64,000 nt of DNA from Spinacia oleracea (lineage: Eukaryota > Streptophyta > Magnoliopsida > Caryophyllales > Amaranthaceae). The position numbers and the translations under genes are program-made. Where the stretch lies: assembly GCF_020520425.1 (NCBI RefSeq), contig NC_079491.1, forward strand, positions 6,869,143-6,933,142, in the 5' to 3' direction. Shown here piece after piece: positions 36,006 through 48,981 of this stretch. Numbering within the stretch: the stretch's first letter is position 1; each line of letters starts with the position of its first letter. Below the pieces are notes generated by a model. That model made no database searches and had not been told where the DNA came from. It saw only the letters and a program-made list of their open reading frames with translations.

Positions 36006-37246
36006 TAAAGTTGTGGAAATTATTCTAAAAGTTAAGACAGTCTTCCGTCGTATCAAACCTAACTTTTACTTTTAATAACTTAACTTTAACGACTAAAAGT
36101 CTTACTTTTATATTTCTACCTTTTTTTCAGCTAATGTGAGTCATCCAATCTTTTTACTGCACACATTGTAGTTTTCTGTGTTAAACTTGTAGTTTTGTAG
36201 GTTAAAGTAATGGAAATTGTTCTAAAAGTTAAGACAGTCTTTTTCATCTCAAACCTAACTTTTACTTTTATTAACTTAACTTTAAGCGCTAAAAGTCTGA
36301 CCTTTATATTTCTCCCTTTCTTCGGCTAATGTGAATCATGCAATTTGTTTTATTTCACACCTTGTAATTTTATGTGTTAAAGTTGTGGTACTATAGGTTA
36401 AAGTTATGGAAATTATTCTAAAAGTTAAGACAGTCTTCCGTCGTATCAAGCCTAACTTTTACTTTTAATAACTTAACTTTAACGACTAAAAGTCTGACTT
36501 TTATATTTCTACCTTTTTTTCAGCTAATGTGAGTCATCCAATCTTTTTACTGCACACATTGTAGTTTTCTATGTTAAAGTTGTAGTTTTGTAAGTTAAAG
36601 TAATGGAAATTGTTCTAAAAGTTAAGACAGTCTTTTTCATCTCAAACCTAACTTTTACTTTTATTAACTTAACTTTAAGCGCTAAAAGTCTGATTTTTAT
36701 ATTTCTCCCTTTTTTCGGCTAATGTGAATCATGCAATTTGTTTTATTTCACACCTTGTAATTTTATGTGTTAAAGTTGTGGTACTATAGGTTAAAGTTAT
36801 GGAAATTATTCTAAAAGTTAAGACAGTCTTCCGTCGTATCAAGCCTAACTTTTACTTTTAATAACTTAACTTTAACGACTAAAAGTCTGACTTTTATATT
36901 TCTACCTTTTTTCAGCTAATGTGAGTCATCCAATCTTTTTATTGCACACATTGTAGTTTTCTGTGTTAAAGTTGTAGTTTTGTAGGTTAAAGTTATGGAA
37001 ATTGTTCTAAAAGTTAAGACAGTCTTTTTCATCTCAAACCTAACTTTTACTTTTATTAACTTAACTTTAAGCGCTAAAAGTCTGATTTTTATATTTCTCC
37101 CTTTTTTCGGCTAATGTGAATCATGCAATTTGTTTTATTTGTACACCTTGTAATTTTATGCGTTGAAGTTGTTGTTCTGTAGGTTAAAGTTATGAAAATT
37201 GCTCTAAAAGTTAAGACAGTCTTCCGTCGTATCAAACCTAACTTTT
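36006..37246. repeat. 393-bp dimeric tandem repeat upstream of ISU
   Basis: The anchor GTTAAGACAGTCTT recurs at 36031, 36228, 36424, 36621, 36817, about 37013 and 37210, a monomer of about 196.5 bp. Two monomer types alternate: one continues CCGTCGTATCAA, the other TTTCATCTCAAA. The true unit is therefore a 393-bp dimer, present about three times. The units are nearly identical. Confidence 0.95.
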
Positions 37247-37326
37247 AGATATACGATGCAACCGGTAAATTTTCCGGCAAGGTCAACTTTGACTTCACAT
37301 TTCCAACATTTTGGACAACATATAGG

Positions 37327-37334
37327 CACGTGTC
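37327..37334 (+). promoter_or_regulatory. G-box/ABRE-like site in ISU promoter
   Basis: CACGTGTC lies about 160 bp before the ISU start codon, in the short unique promoter between the tandem array and the gene. It is a consensus plant G-box/ABRE core; function not shown. Confidence 0.4.
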
Positions 37335-37491
37335 CACACCGCCAAATTCTCACCCTAAACAACCGACTTAACAAATATCTCATCCCTGCCTACGGAGTAT
37401 AAGGTCTATAACCACCCAAAACCCCCAAATATCTCTCCTCCTTCAATCATTTTCAATTAAACAAAACCCTAATTCAAAACAAAAAATAAAA

Positions 37492-40350
37492 ATGTTGCGT
37501 CAAAGCTGTAAGAAGATCCTAGCGCACGCCCAATTGCAACCCCAGTTGCGCGCGACACCTTTGGTGCTGCCGCGCCACTACCATGAGAGGGTGGTGGATC
37601 ACTACAACAACCCTAGAAATGTTGGGTCCTTCGATAATAACGACCCAGATGTGGGGACGGGTCTTGTGGGTGCTCCTGCTTGTGGGGATGTTATGAAGCT
37701 TCAAATTAGGGTTGATGATAAAACTGGCAAGATTGTTGATGCCCGTTTTAAGACTTTTGGTTGCGGTTCTGCTATCGCTTCTTCTTCTGTTGGTGTGTTT
37801 TTTATTTTTTTATTTTTTTATTCTTCTTTTTTGAATTTGATAATTTGGGTGTTAATTTTTCGATTTTAACTGGCCTGGGTTTGAATTTCTTGGGACTTTT
37901 GTTTAATTTGCTTGATCAATTCGCATGCTTAGTTTTTGGTGAAGCTTTATATTCGATTGTTTATGTTCTTGTAACTGCATTAATTTGATTTCTGCTAGTT
38001 ATTGGAAAAATTAATTGTAATGAAGTAGCATATTTGAGATTCAACTAGACTTATGGTTGCTTCTTTCATAATTATCTTGGGAGTTATATGTAATGGATTG
38101 ATGTCATTTTCAATTGAGACTCGGCACCTAATTGAAGTTCATAGCCGAGCCTGCAGCTGAATGTGTGAGGTGCTAGGGTTTTTTAAATGGAGAAGACAAG
38201 TAGAATTTAACCTTTGAAGTCCAAGGAACCCACAGAGGTTAAGATGATCGGTTTCTGTTGGGTGAATTCGTTAGCAGTGTTTGATTTTCTATCAAGACAC
38301 ATCTGCTTTTTGGGTGATGAATTTTATTTGGTTTAGGACTTTAGGGGAAACTCGATTCGATAATTGGCCCATCTCTGAATAGCAAAGCTTTGCATTCTAG
38401 ACTTCAAAGTCGACAACCTATTATCGCACCTTCTTAAGCTATGTACTTGGGTAAAGATTTTACTTGTAATTCTATGAGAAAAAAGTTTGATGATGGAGAG
38501 TATTCATGCATGAATACTTAGATCATAAATTCATAATTGCAGGTTATAAGATGTTTGGATATTGCAACCTTTTGTTCTTCGTTTGTTAATGATTACTATG
38601 AAACATAGGGTTTGACTAGGCTCTTTTTATCCGTTGGATCTCTGTATCATATTCATTGAGCCAGTTGCTTTCGTTGCCAAGCACATAACACAATTTGCTT
38701 TGATGCCACTCCCAGATTCTAATGTGGCTTTAAAATTTTAAAGTAATTCTAAGCAGCCTATATAGACCTAGAAGTTTGTCACTCGGGTTGTTGTTTGTAG
38801 CTATGTTGGCTTGTCATTGAAAAAGGGATACATAGCTGTATTAATGGAAGCCTGTGGCGTAATCATTGCTCCTTGCTTGGCATCTCAGCTAACAGAGGCA
38901 CTACCACACTATTTTATTGTGTTAGGTCCAGTATCTTCTGGTCATATATGTTACGAGTTGTCAGGGGCAATACATTGAATTTTTTCAGAAGATTCACTCT
39001 CCTGTAGATCAGGCTCTGGTGTGTTGAACTTCACGTGGATAGAAAAGCAAGAAAGTCTTTTAAAGGTCATAATTGATCTTATTGAGAGCATTTCTTCTTC
39101 TAATGTTGTGTTATCTTGATGATGCTGGTTCTTGTAATTATTAAAGTTAATCTGTGTGCAGAAGTTGTCGTCTATTAGCCTATCTGCTATATTGAATGCT
39201 GTTGTTTATTTGGAGCTCTATAAATGCATCTGTGTGAAAATTCTTACTGGAATATCGTTTTGTTTCTTTTTCTTCAGCTACTGAGTGGGTCAAAGGGAGA
39301 CAAATGGAGGATGTGGTGACAATAAAAAACACGTAAGTTGCTAAACTCCTGGTCTGATATAGTTTTTTCAATTCTCACTTAAGTAATTTTTATCATGATC
39401 GTATGACGACTTATCTTATCTAGAGAATTACGGAGTATTTTCTTATCAAGTTATTGTATTCAGCGAGGCGAAACCCTTCAGTTTAAGTGTGGCTTTGGGA
39501 TGAGAGTGGTATATCTGGACCCGGCTGTTTTTTTTCTTCAAATTCTTCTATCACCATATCCAACCAGTACCACAAATCCCTTGTTTATGTGTTATAACCA
39601 TTATGACTGTCCTAAATGTTATGGATTAGGTCCTTTGAAGGTTATCGATGGTGAAAGTATAAAAGCATCCATGATTAAGAATTTTCAATTTTGGCTAAAG
39701 ATGTGGCTAACCAAATGTTTCATTAAATCACTTATTCGTTTCCGTCTGAAGTAGTTAGCTAATAGACCACGTTACAATTTAAATGCATGATCGGAAAATC
39801 CTCTGGCAAGTCCTGTTTACATAGGTGTGTGGTGGTGATATCGCTGTGATGGTATATCACGTAAATTATTGTTTTGTGGTGTTGTAACACTCAATCTTGT
39901 GGCATATGTATGCTGTATTTCTGCGGAGTCATACCACAGAAGATATTTGATGCTTTTATTTTTATCACATTAACATCTACGTAACTTTGCATTGTAGAAG
40001 ATATCTTTGATGAATCACGGATGATCTTTATTAACCAACTATCTGGTTTATCATAGACTAACCACGACAAGACTAGAGTGTGTGAACTTACATGTGGTTG
40101 AACAGCTGCCTAATTTCCCAACTGTATTGTATGAGAAATTAGTTTGATATATTATAACCGATTGATGATGGAAATTTGTGTAATGATTTTCAGGGAAATT
40201 GCAAAACATTTGTCACTCCCACCTGTGAAACTACATTGCAGTATGCTTGCTGAGGATGCAATCAAAGCTGCTGTTAAGGACTACGAAGCAAAGCGTGCAA
40301 AGCAAAGTGGTAGCAGCTCTGAGGCTGCATCGACCGAGAAGGCTGTCTGA
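37492..40350 (+). CDS. ISU1: Mitochondrial Fe-S cluster scaffold ISU (IscU)
   Basis: Scaffold on which NFS1/ISD11 and frataxin build [2Fe-2S] clusters in the mitochondrial matrix before chaperone-assisted transfer. Exons 37492-37792, 39278-39332 and 40194-40350 total 513 nt, 170 aa, as for plant ISU1. The N-terminus (Arg, Gln and Leu rich, about 30 residues) is a transit peptide; the mature part begins YHERVVDHYNNPRNVGS. The three ligand cysteines are present: Cys64 in GAPACGD, Cys91 in FGCGSA, Cys134 in LHCSM. The chaperone-recognition motif LPPVK (127-131) is intact. The tail is acidic and Ser/Ala-rich and variable. The first ATG is used. Introns are about 1.5 and 0.9 kb. Complete. Confidence 0.95.
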
Positions 40351-41809
40351 GGCTTGAAGTGGATTCTTTCATTCATCTCAGAGGTGGAAGACTGAGATTA
40401 GTGATAAGCTACTGTTAGAATATGATCGCCGTTTTGTATAAATAAATGTTGTACCAGCATCACTTGGGTATAATTTTGGCAAAGTTGTCTTGAACTAGGT
40501 TTACCTTATATCGATCATTATGTACATTAATTTTGCTATTGTGGATTGTCTTGTCCAAATATACCTTCTTTCAGATGATAATGAAGAAAAATACGTTTGG
40601 AACTGCATATTTGTTTTATTTGGAGATCTGCACATATGTGATATTTGATTAAACCTGCTGCATGCAAGTTTGCCAAGAACTTGTAAACTGTTGTTAAGAT
40701 TGATTTTAAGCAAGATTAAGGAAAAATATTAAGAGTTCTGTTTAGGTTGTAATTGCTACTAGTACTACATTACAAAGAGTGAAAGACTATCAGATTTCAC
40801 CATTTTCTGTCACAATCATTTGTTGTAAAGAGCTAAAAATCGCGCTTACCATGCGTCTTACCTGCTTTTATCAAGTTACCTTTTACATTCCAAATCGATC
40901 TCTCTGTATTCTTCTCTTCCCGTACAACCAAACCACCGCCACCACAATAAGAGTAACTCCGGTCACTGCCACAATTGTGCATACCTTTTCCCTTATCACC
41001 CACCTATTGTGCATCCCTTTTCCCTTATCACCCACCTACTATTATCGTTCAAATATTCCCTAAAGCAGTATATATAATGAGAGACTACTCACAACAGAAG
41101 CTACGATGGTGGGTTAATGTGACTGAAAGTTGAGACATCATCGCAACATGCTTTTTTCTTGAATTTTCATGCTAGGTACACCAGAACTAGCAATTTCACA
41201 AGCTGACGCATTGAAGCAGTTCACTATGGGGTCCCTTGGCAAACACCTTGGTTAAACTTTGCTTTTTTGACATGATCCAAGATAGTAATCTACTTGAATT
41301 CTAGTACAAATGTCCATTCAATGTCAATAACAGAAAAAAGTGAAGGACTAGAGCAAAGATTATGTTAAAATAACATGACCATCATTATAATCCTGATTCA
41401 AAAAGGTTAGTATTCTGACAACTTCAGAAAAGGAAAACAGTTTAGAGCCTAAATATTAAGAATATAATGCCCTATTAGTAAGGAAGTAAACATGAACTGT
41501 TGTGGAACAGTCGTGTTACAAATCTAGCTAAATTTTGGCTCCCAAAATATGCTTGGATAACTTCTCCAAACTTATAGCCCTTGCTCGATTGCTCCTCATA
41601 TTTGGATATTTGCATGTCGTCCCAAATGAAAAGTTTGACATTTATCAAGCTATTCCAACTTGAAGTACTTGACAGCCAATAAGACGCAATTGAAGTAGTA
41701 TGAACAAATCCTATGTCCAACAAATAGTGAAGAGCTTTCTCTTCATGATTCAGTCAAAAATTGTACATGAAGTAAAAAATTGGTTGTATATCATTTTTTA
41801 TAAGTGATA
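40351..41809. other. ISU 3' flank and intergenic DNA
   Basis: Includes the ISU 3' UTR (AATAAATG near 40440 may be a poly-A signal) and an imperfect duplication of TTTTCCCTTATCACCCACCT (40988-41040). No clear gene apart from the weak frame listed separately. Confidence 0.4.
40883..41010 (-). pseudogene. Possible membrane-segment exon fragment
   Basis: The minus strand reads REKVCTIVAVTGVTLIVVAV, then VWLYGKRRIQRDRFGM and a TAA: one hydrophobic helix followed by a basic tail, as at a membrane protein C-terminus. There are no recognisable partner exons. It may be a fragment or chance. Confidence 0.2.
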
Positions 41810-42068
41810 CTTCCTCCGATTTTTAATACTTGCAACGTTGTTAACTTTCACGCATGCCTATGCAAAACTTTGATCATTCATATCTTTAATTATTTTAAGC
41901 AAAAATTATAAAAAGTTAATATTTTGAAAATACAAATTGAGACGAATCTAACAAGATCCTACATGATTATGTTTTATCTTACATATAAATAACCAAACAA
42001 TAGTCAAAATAGAATATGTGAATAGTGTAAAATACACAAACGTTGCGAGTATTAAAAGTTGGAGGAAG
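41810..42068. mobile_element. Stowaway-like MITE
   Basis: Ends CTTCCTCCGATTTTTAATAC / GTATTAAAAGTTGGAGGAAG with TA duplications (41808-41809, 42069-42070). It also has inner inverted GCAACGTT / AACGTTGC. Confidence 0.85.
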
Positions 42069-42070
42069 TA

Positions 42071-43885
42071 CTTAATAACTAATGAGAAATGTTCTTTTTT
42101 GTTTGTTTTTGAAAGCACTAATGAGAATGTTTAAAAAGAGAATGCAAAGGTGTCCCCCGAAATATATTTGACAGACCCAAAACAGGTGCAACAATGCTTG
42201 AGGAGACCTAGGCATAAAAACAGAAAACAATTCACCTCAAGTAGGCATTAACCATAGAGAACAGCAAAATCTCAAGATAAAGAACTGATATGATCTTATC
42301 TACAGAGATGGGAAATAACAGGCATTCCTACAAAAGAAGTACTTGGATACAGGCTCCAGCTATACAAGAGAGTCAAAAGGAGATAACTTGAAAGCTTCAC
42401 AGATTAACACACTATGCCCCAACAAATCAGCCGATATCCCTTCTTCCATGTGCCCCACCAAGTTTCAAAAGGAATCAACTTTCATTATTTTCTACTAATT
42501 CTCTCGCCTTCTCTTTAAGTTGACAAACCATCTTTGACCTAGCCTGCTTGAACCCAAAAGGCATCAACTAAAGAAAAGTTCAGATTCCATTAAGAGATCA
42601 GATAAGAGGTCGTACCATGATACTCAGACTAAAACACAAGTACGTATCAAAGTGCCATTCTCGACCACTCAAAAAAAGTTTGTATTTTGGTCCAAAATGA
42701 AGTGCAAGAGTCCATATGTTGAAGCATCGAGCATCCAGCATGGGTACCAGAGAACACATAGGAAGTAACGGCAGCTACTTGCTAACCTGAAATAACTTCC
42801 CTTCAAAACATCATCCGTACGGATCTTTCTCATCACAGATGCCTAGATAAAAGTCCAACTTTCCCCCTTTGTTAACGACATGATGCAAAATCCTTTTCAC
42901 CATCACCATTCACCAGTACACTGCCACGTTGCTTTTTGACTCCAAAAACGTAGCAATATTTCCCTTTAACTAAGACAGTACCTTTTTCCTTCAAACTACT
43001 ACTCCTATACACCAAGGTCCAGGATAGCGTTTGTTCCTTCTCATCCATTTTCTCCACCAAAAACTTTAGCCTCCTACCCAAACAACCAAAAGCGTTTATT
43101 CCACTGTATAGTGCTCTCCCTAAGAAGCTTCACTTCCAAACGAAGCTGTGGATACCAGAAGCATTTAAACACATTAACCAATTCGCTGCGAAACCCCTAT
43201 ACCTCTAGCGACACATTTTCGAACCTGATCAGTCACTTTAATATCAATACTCTGGCCTCTGGCACTAACTCCCAGAGAATGATCGTCCCAATTAATTGAC
43301 TAAAGAAAACTGTATATGAGTGAAGTTTTGGTTAATTACTGGTAAAATTTTACGTTTGAACTACTGCATAAAAATAAATTGACACAGCTTCCAAAAACCG
43401 TTCACCTTCTGAAGGTAGGCTGTGTTAATCAACCCTTAGCAACACCTGTGTTGTGTTGTGGACTTGTGGTGACAGTGTCAAGTGTTACGAAGCCAAATTC
43501 TTAGCAGACATAAAGATTAAAAAGAAGTCTCCACAATCCCCTCGCCACGGGAATTTGTGGAGCATGATGCTATCATGGACTTAATTTACTTTAGTCAAGT
43601 CCTATTTACTGGGAAGGAGATAGAATCATAGAAGGCTCCACTGGATGTAAAAACTTGGGTCTTATATGGTGCTTACATAATTACGTTACAAGTTAGATTA
43701 GCTAATCTAGCACTTCGGGCGACTCGCTACCCAGTAACCAAACACGCTACAAAGATAACAATCCTTAGTAGGCCCATTGTCGTATTATCCAGCAAGCCAG
43801 TGAAAAAAAGCAAAATTTCCATGCAACAAACTTTAAGAAAGAAAACACAATTGTACAGAATTCAGCTGCAAGTAGAATAGAGAAC
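42071..43885. other. Intergenic or decayed gene region
   Basis: No coherent gene. Minus-strand frames here (for example 42872-43081) have no recognisable homologue. Confidence 0.35.
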
Positions 43886-44009
43886 CTGGCGAATAAGACA
43901 ACCAACAAAGGCAAGCAGAATTGAAGCTAGAAGCCCAGCAATGGTTCCCTCAACACTTACAGCACCTTCGGTCCCTCTTGGAACAATTTTGAATGTTGTA
44001 ACCAGGTAC
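43886..44009 (-). pseudogene. VTE6: Isolated exon of a DUF92/VTE6-like protein
   Basis: A single 124-nt exon with good AG and GT borders encodes 41 residues, YLVTTFKIVPRGTEGAVSVE then GTIAGLLASILLAFVGCLIRQ. This is the signature of DUF92 membrane proteins, whose plant member VTE6 is the chloroplast phytyl-phosphate kinase of tocopherol synthesis. Neighbouring exons, which should hold the rest of the membrane domain, were not found within several kb on either side. It is probably a gene remnant; alternatively exons are separated by introns longer than I could follow. Confidence 0.6.
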
Positions 44010-44472
44010 CTGCTCACGTATTGCAAACCTTTTAACTCATGCATTGTGATTACATCAAATTACAAAAATAAAAAGTTGTAAAATACAATTTCCAAATGGT
44101 GGGGATATTATTAGGTGATCAGTATTACAATTCTCTATTAAGTTATTTTAACTGTATTTACTAAAATTAACCAGAACTTATTCATAAACAGAAAAGGTTG
44201 AAAAGAACAAGCGCTTGCATCTAATATCTAAGCACCAATAGTGAGCACAAAAGAAAAGAGGACCCAATAACTGTTTTTCTGGACAAAACAAGGGGAAATA
44301 ATAGAGAGGATCTATAGATTGCAGAGAAAGAAACACCTACTAAAGAATGTGTCCCTTATTTATTTTCATACTTGGCCATCCAAACATAGCTATCTATTTC
44401 TAATAACTTGATCACTTAGACGCCAACGGTATCCTGTGTAAATGGCAAAACTCTGAAACTATAAATCATCTA
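44010..44472. other. Unannotated DNA
   Basis: Nothing recognised. Confidence 0.4.
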
Positions 44473-44727
44473 CTTCCTCTGGGTTTCTTTAGTTGTACCA
44501 TATTGACTTGGCATGTTTGCCAATGCAAAACTTTGACCACTAATATCTCTAATTATCTTTGAGGAAAATTATAAAAAGTTGATAGTTTGAAAATTCATGT
44601 TGAGACAAATCTAACAAGATCCCACATGAATATAATTTACCTTACATATAAATAACAAGGGTCAAAGATAAGTATGTGAATAGTGCACACAGTCAATATG
44701 GTACAACTAAAAGAATAACGGAGGAAG
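44473..44727. mobile_element. Stowaway-like MITE
   Basis: Ends CTTCCTCTGGGTTTCTTTAG / TTAAAAGAATAACGGAGGAAG-type, inner TTGTACCATATTGAC mirrored by GTCAATATGGTACAA, TA duplications at 44471-44472 and 44728-44729. It is related to the MITE at 41810. Confidence 0.85.
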
Positions 44728-44766
44728 TATATTCCTTTTCCTGTTCTCCCATCTTTGACTTATGGG

Positions 44767-45692
44767 CTATGTTACTCAGACACGAGTGTCGGTGTCGTGT
44801 CTGACACGGTGTCGGAGTGTCCGACACTTCGATCCAAATATTTACAGACACTCCGACACGGTCAAAGGAGTGTCTTGACTTATTTTTTAGACACGGCTCC
44901 AAAATAAAGTGTCGGAAAAAAAAAAGACACTTTATAAAATAATTTTTTTTCATATTTAGTAAATAAAAAAATAAAGATTAAAATATTAATAAAAGTAAGG
45001 TAATAAATTAAAAACAGAAAAAAATACAAAGAATCCAGTATTGGAAAAAGTAACAAATAAAATAACAGAAAAGAAAATTAAATGACTTTTGGAGTTTAGA
45101 GGGAAATGTATCAGGCATTTATTAAAAACGTAAAAAAGAAAAGAAAAGGTGCAAACAGTAAATTTCCTAGAATTCTAGAAAAAGGCAGGTGGATTTGTCC
45201 CACTTCCCACCACTAATTTAATAATAAAAAGTTAAAACAATAAATAAAAAAGTGTAAAGTTCCTAGATACCTAGAAAAGCACGTGGGTTTGTCCCACTTT
45301 CCACCCCCTAATTTAATTAAAAAAAAAAAGGTAAAAAAAAAAGAAAAGTAAAAGGTGTAAGTTCCATAAATGACGGGAGAAGGAAGAAGGAACGCCGGAA
45401 GCCATGGCTATGGCTGATTCGGAGTAAATTTCAACGAAAATCAAAATTGAATAGTCCATTCCACTCGTTTTTTCTTCTACAATAAAAGCCCTAATAATAA
45501 TTTTCTTCTCTCCTTCCTCGGCCTTCAATTGTTAGAGTTAGGGTTTTGAAATCCCGATTTCGACACTTCTTTTCCGACCCTTTTCCGACACCGGTGTCGA
45601 CACCTTCCCGGACACGTGTCGAGCGTCGTGTCGCGGGTCGGGTCGTGTCGACACCGACACCCACCGTCCGACGAAGTGTCGGAGTAACATAG
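44767..45692. mobile_element. hAT-type non-autonomous element, GTGTCGG-rich ends
   Basis: Ends CTATGTTACTC / GAGTAACATAG with the 8-bp duplication CTTATGGG (44759-44766, 45693-45700). Both subterminal regions are packed with GTGTCGG/CCGACAC motifs, likely transposase-binding repeats. The AT-rich middle contains no transposase. Confidence 0.85.
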
Positions 45693-45700
45693 CTTATGGG

Positions 45701-46487
45701 CCTTACGGCAGGAGAGAACACAAACCATTTGTTGATTCAAACAAAATTTAATTGGTATAGCACTTGATATTACATTTTAGATCTTTTCTGAAATTACAGG
45801 TTGAAGTTAATTATACTACTTGATTTGAGATTTCTTAAATTACTAATTTAAATTAGTATAGGTCAGCCAAACGACATAGTGAAGGAATAACTTTAATCTA
45901 CTATCTCTTCCATATTTGTATATGGATGGTCAAATGGCCATGTCACATAATAATGTCGATTATACAGTAGTAGGTATCAAATTAGCTTAGTGGCTCAAAG
46001 GTAATACAGTGAGGAGTTGATTGCACTACGGCACGCAAGTATTTAATACTCCTTCAACCTTTAGTTCAAGTATATATTTCGACCAGATGTCCTGTTTTCT
46101 GAAGAAAGGTAATATTTTGAGTGGTGGTGTTGATGGCAATCTTGCTTTATGATCCAGGGATGCTCAATTCTTTGGGACATGTTCTACACTTCATATGCCT
46201 GAATCCTGACTTGAAATATTTAACTATCTTTAACAAGAAACCATGCTAGCCTGACCAGGCATACTTTTGTTTCATAAGAAAAAGCATTTTATTAAAACTT
46301 AAAAAGGGTAATCCAGAAAGAGGAAAAGCGTCCTCATAAAGAAACTCTATCAAAATTACAGATTATCCCAATTCCTCTCCCTGGAGATTAATTCGGGAAA
46401 CCCCCATCCACCTCCATAAAGAAGCTAACAAGGTCACTTTATCCCAAAACAAATCACATAAGGGTAGTAACATTTTTAAAAAATCTG
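45701..46487. other. Repeat-like intergenic DNA
   Basis: 46.26-46.49 kb and 48.29-48.45 kb were contiguous before the RTE inserted. This sequence looks like an older dispersed repeat but is not identified. Confidence 0.35.
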
Positions 46488-46506
46488 AGCCTTTTCTAAG
46501 CCAAAT

Positions 46507-48270
46507 GGCACTGAAAAAGATGGGACGCAAGAGGGCAGTGGGGCCCGATGGTATACGTATCGAAGACTGGAGATGCTTGGGAGAGAGAGGGTTGTATGGT
46601 TAACAACTCTTTTCAACAAGATTTGGGGAAGTAATAGGATGCCATTAGAGTGGAGGAAAAGTACTATCATCCCCTTGTACAAGAATAAGGGTGATGTCCA
46701 GGATTGTGCCAACTATCGAGGAATCAAACAAATGAGTCATACTATGAAACTTTGGGAGCGGATTATTGAGCTGAAAATTTCGGAGAACCAGTTTGGATTT
46801 ATGCCTGGGAGATCGACTATGGAGGCCATTCATCTTATAAGGCAACTAATGGAGAATTATCGGGATAAGAAGAAGGATTTACATATGGTTTTCATTGATT
46901 TGGAGAAGGCGTATGATAAGGTACCAAGAGAAATTCTTTGGTGGGATTTAAGTAGGAAAGGAATTCCGAGGAAGTATATTGATATCATCAAGGACATGTA
47001 TGAGGGAGTTAGCACGAGTGTGAGAACTAGTGTTGGTAAGACCGAAGAATTCCCCATTACGATTGGAGTGCATCAAGGTTCCGCACTTAGTCCGTTTCTT
47101 TTTGTTATATTCATGGACGAATTGACGAGGTTAATCCAAGATGGTATACCCTGGTGCATGATGTTTACAGATAATATTGTGTTGATTGATGAAACAAAAG
47201 GAGTGGAAAATAAGTTGGAATTATGGAGACAAACTTTGGAATCTCGGGGTTTTAGGATGAGTAGAAACAAGACGGAATATATGGGAGTGTAAGTTTAGTG
47301 GAGTCCAAGATAGAGAGACAGGGGCGATTATCTTAGATGGGAAAATTGTCCAAGGCTCTGAAATGTTCTGTTATTTAGGATCTATTATCCAAAAGGATGG
47401 AGGATTGGATGGCGATGTGGCCTATAGAATCAAAGCAGGTTGGTTGAAGTGGAAAGGTGCCACGGGGTTCCTATGTGATTCAGGCATGCCCCAAAGATTG
47501 AAGGGAAAATTTTACCGCACGGCAATTCGACCGGCTTTGTTATACGACACGAAATGCTGGGCAGTGAAACATTGTCACGTGCACAAGATGAATGTGGCGG
47601 AGATGAGCATGTTACATTGGATGTGTGGGCATACAAGAAATGATCGTTTGAGGAATGAGATTATTAGGAAGAAAGAAGGGTTGCACCGATTGATTTTAAG
47701 ATGGTTTGGACATGTAAGCAGAAGATCAAGTGATGCTCCAGTTAGGAGGATAGAAAGGTGGCAAAGTGATAGCATTGCAATGGGTAGGGGAAGACCTAAG
47801 AAAACTTGGAGGAAGGTGATTGAGCACGATATGAGCTTTCTTGGGATTGAGGAAAGTATGGCGTTGGATAGGACAGAATGGAGGGAGAGAATATACATTG
47901 ATGACTTCATTTGACTTATACAGCTTCAATGTTTCTGATTCTCTCTATTTTTTATTTATATTTTTTATTTTATTTTTAAAATCCTTTCAAATTTTTTTAA
48001 TTTCACATGCTATTTTGAAATGTACTTATTTATCTTATTTATTTATTTTAAATTTTACTTATTTTTTATTATCTCTTACAATATTTCTTCTATAATATAT
48101 ATACATTTTTCTCTCATCTTACTTTCATTAATTTCACTTTCTCTTCCTTGTTTTTTCTTTTTACTTCCTGCTCCTTTCTGGTTTGATTGGTGACAATGAC
48201 GATCTCCTACGACGATTCATGTTAGCCGACCCCAAATCATTTTGGGACTAAGGCTTTGTTGTTGTTGTTG
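46507..48270 (+). mobile_element. RTE-clade LINE, 5'-truncated
   Basis: Non-LTR retrotransposon. A reverse-transcriptase frame starts near 46507 ([15 protein letters not shown]) and continues with [15 protein letters not shown] and [13 protein letters not shown]. The usual FADD catalytic box reads FTDN. One extra G near 47282 shifts the frame; a second frame (47363-47914) holds the RTE C-terminal domain (FCYLGSIIQKDG, RPALLYDTKCWAVK, LRWFGHVSRR, GRGRPKKTW). The 3' end has CCCCAAATCATTTTGGGAC and a (TTG)n tail, typical of plant RTE. The 19-bp duplication AGCCTTTTCTAAGCCAAAT lies at 46488-46506 and 48271-48289. The endonuclease is lost by 5' truncation. Inactive. Confidence 0.92.
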
Positions 48271-48289
48271 AGCCTTTTCTAAGCCAAAT

Positions 48290-48981
48290 AAACCAAATTG
48301 CCATTACTGCATCTCGCTGGAACAACTTCTTATCCTTTGCCCTACCCAAACCCACAATCCTGACCTGGCATACTGACTGTTACAATTGCTTTTTTTCCCC
48401 CAAAGCATGTCGATGTGCATTATCTTTCTACAGCTATAACTGTTACTGTTTCTTAATTTCGGCACACATGACCTATCTTATTGACAAACGCACTAAACAT
48501 AATAGACTGGTCTAGGGCCAGGGCCGCTATGGGGAGTGAGAGTATATCTTTATGGATAACTTGGGAAATAAGTTGAGAAGTAGTTAGAATAGATAGCTAG
48601 GAAGGAAAAGGGAAACATAATATCCATACCTACAGAGGAGATAAGATTATGGATGCACAATTCGGAAAATGCCCCAAAGGGTGCACATATACCCTTTGCC
48701 GATACATTCCCACTATTCCAAGTCCCATCTTTCATGACTCAATATTACCCGTATTATTTTTTAGTCTTTCATTTAGAGTTTCTCTTTTGATGAAATCCTC
48801 ATGACAGCACATTATTGGCACTGAGTTCCTTGCAAAATACTTTGGATACTTTTTACTACAGTCTTAATGATTGCAAAAGGGTTTGTTAGGCATCTACCAC
48901 CAGGTTCATCTGTATTCCTCGTGACAAGCCTTTCCCTTTCTCCCATATGACTAGGAAGTCCAAAGTTTCCATTGGCCCTTA
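48290..48981. other. Unannotated DNA
   Basis: Continuation of the pre-RTE target sequence; no gene. Confidence 0.35.

Noticed and set aside
36006-37246. CRISPR-like array
   Set aside because: Units are contiguous 196/393-bp tandem copies without spacers, in a plant nuclear genome.
47430-47929. Minus-strand open frames opposite the LINE
   Set aside because: Shadows of the RTE reverse-transcriptase frame on the plus strand.
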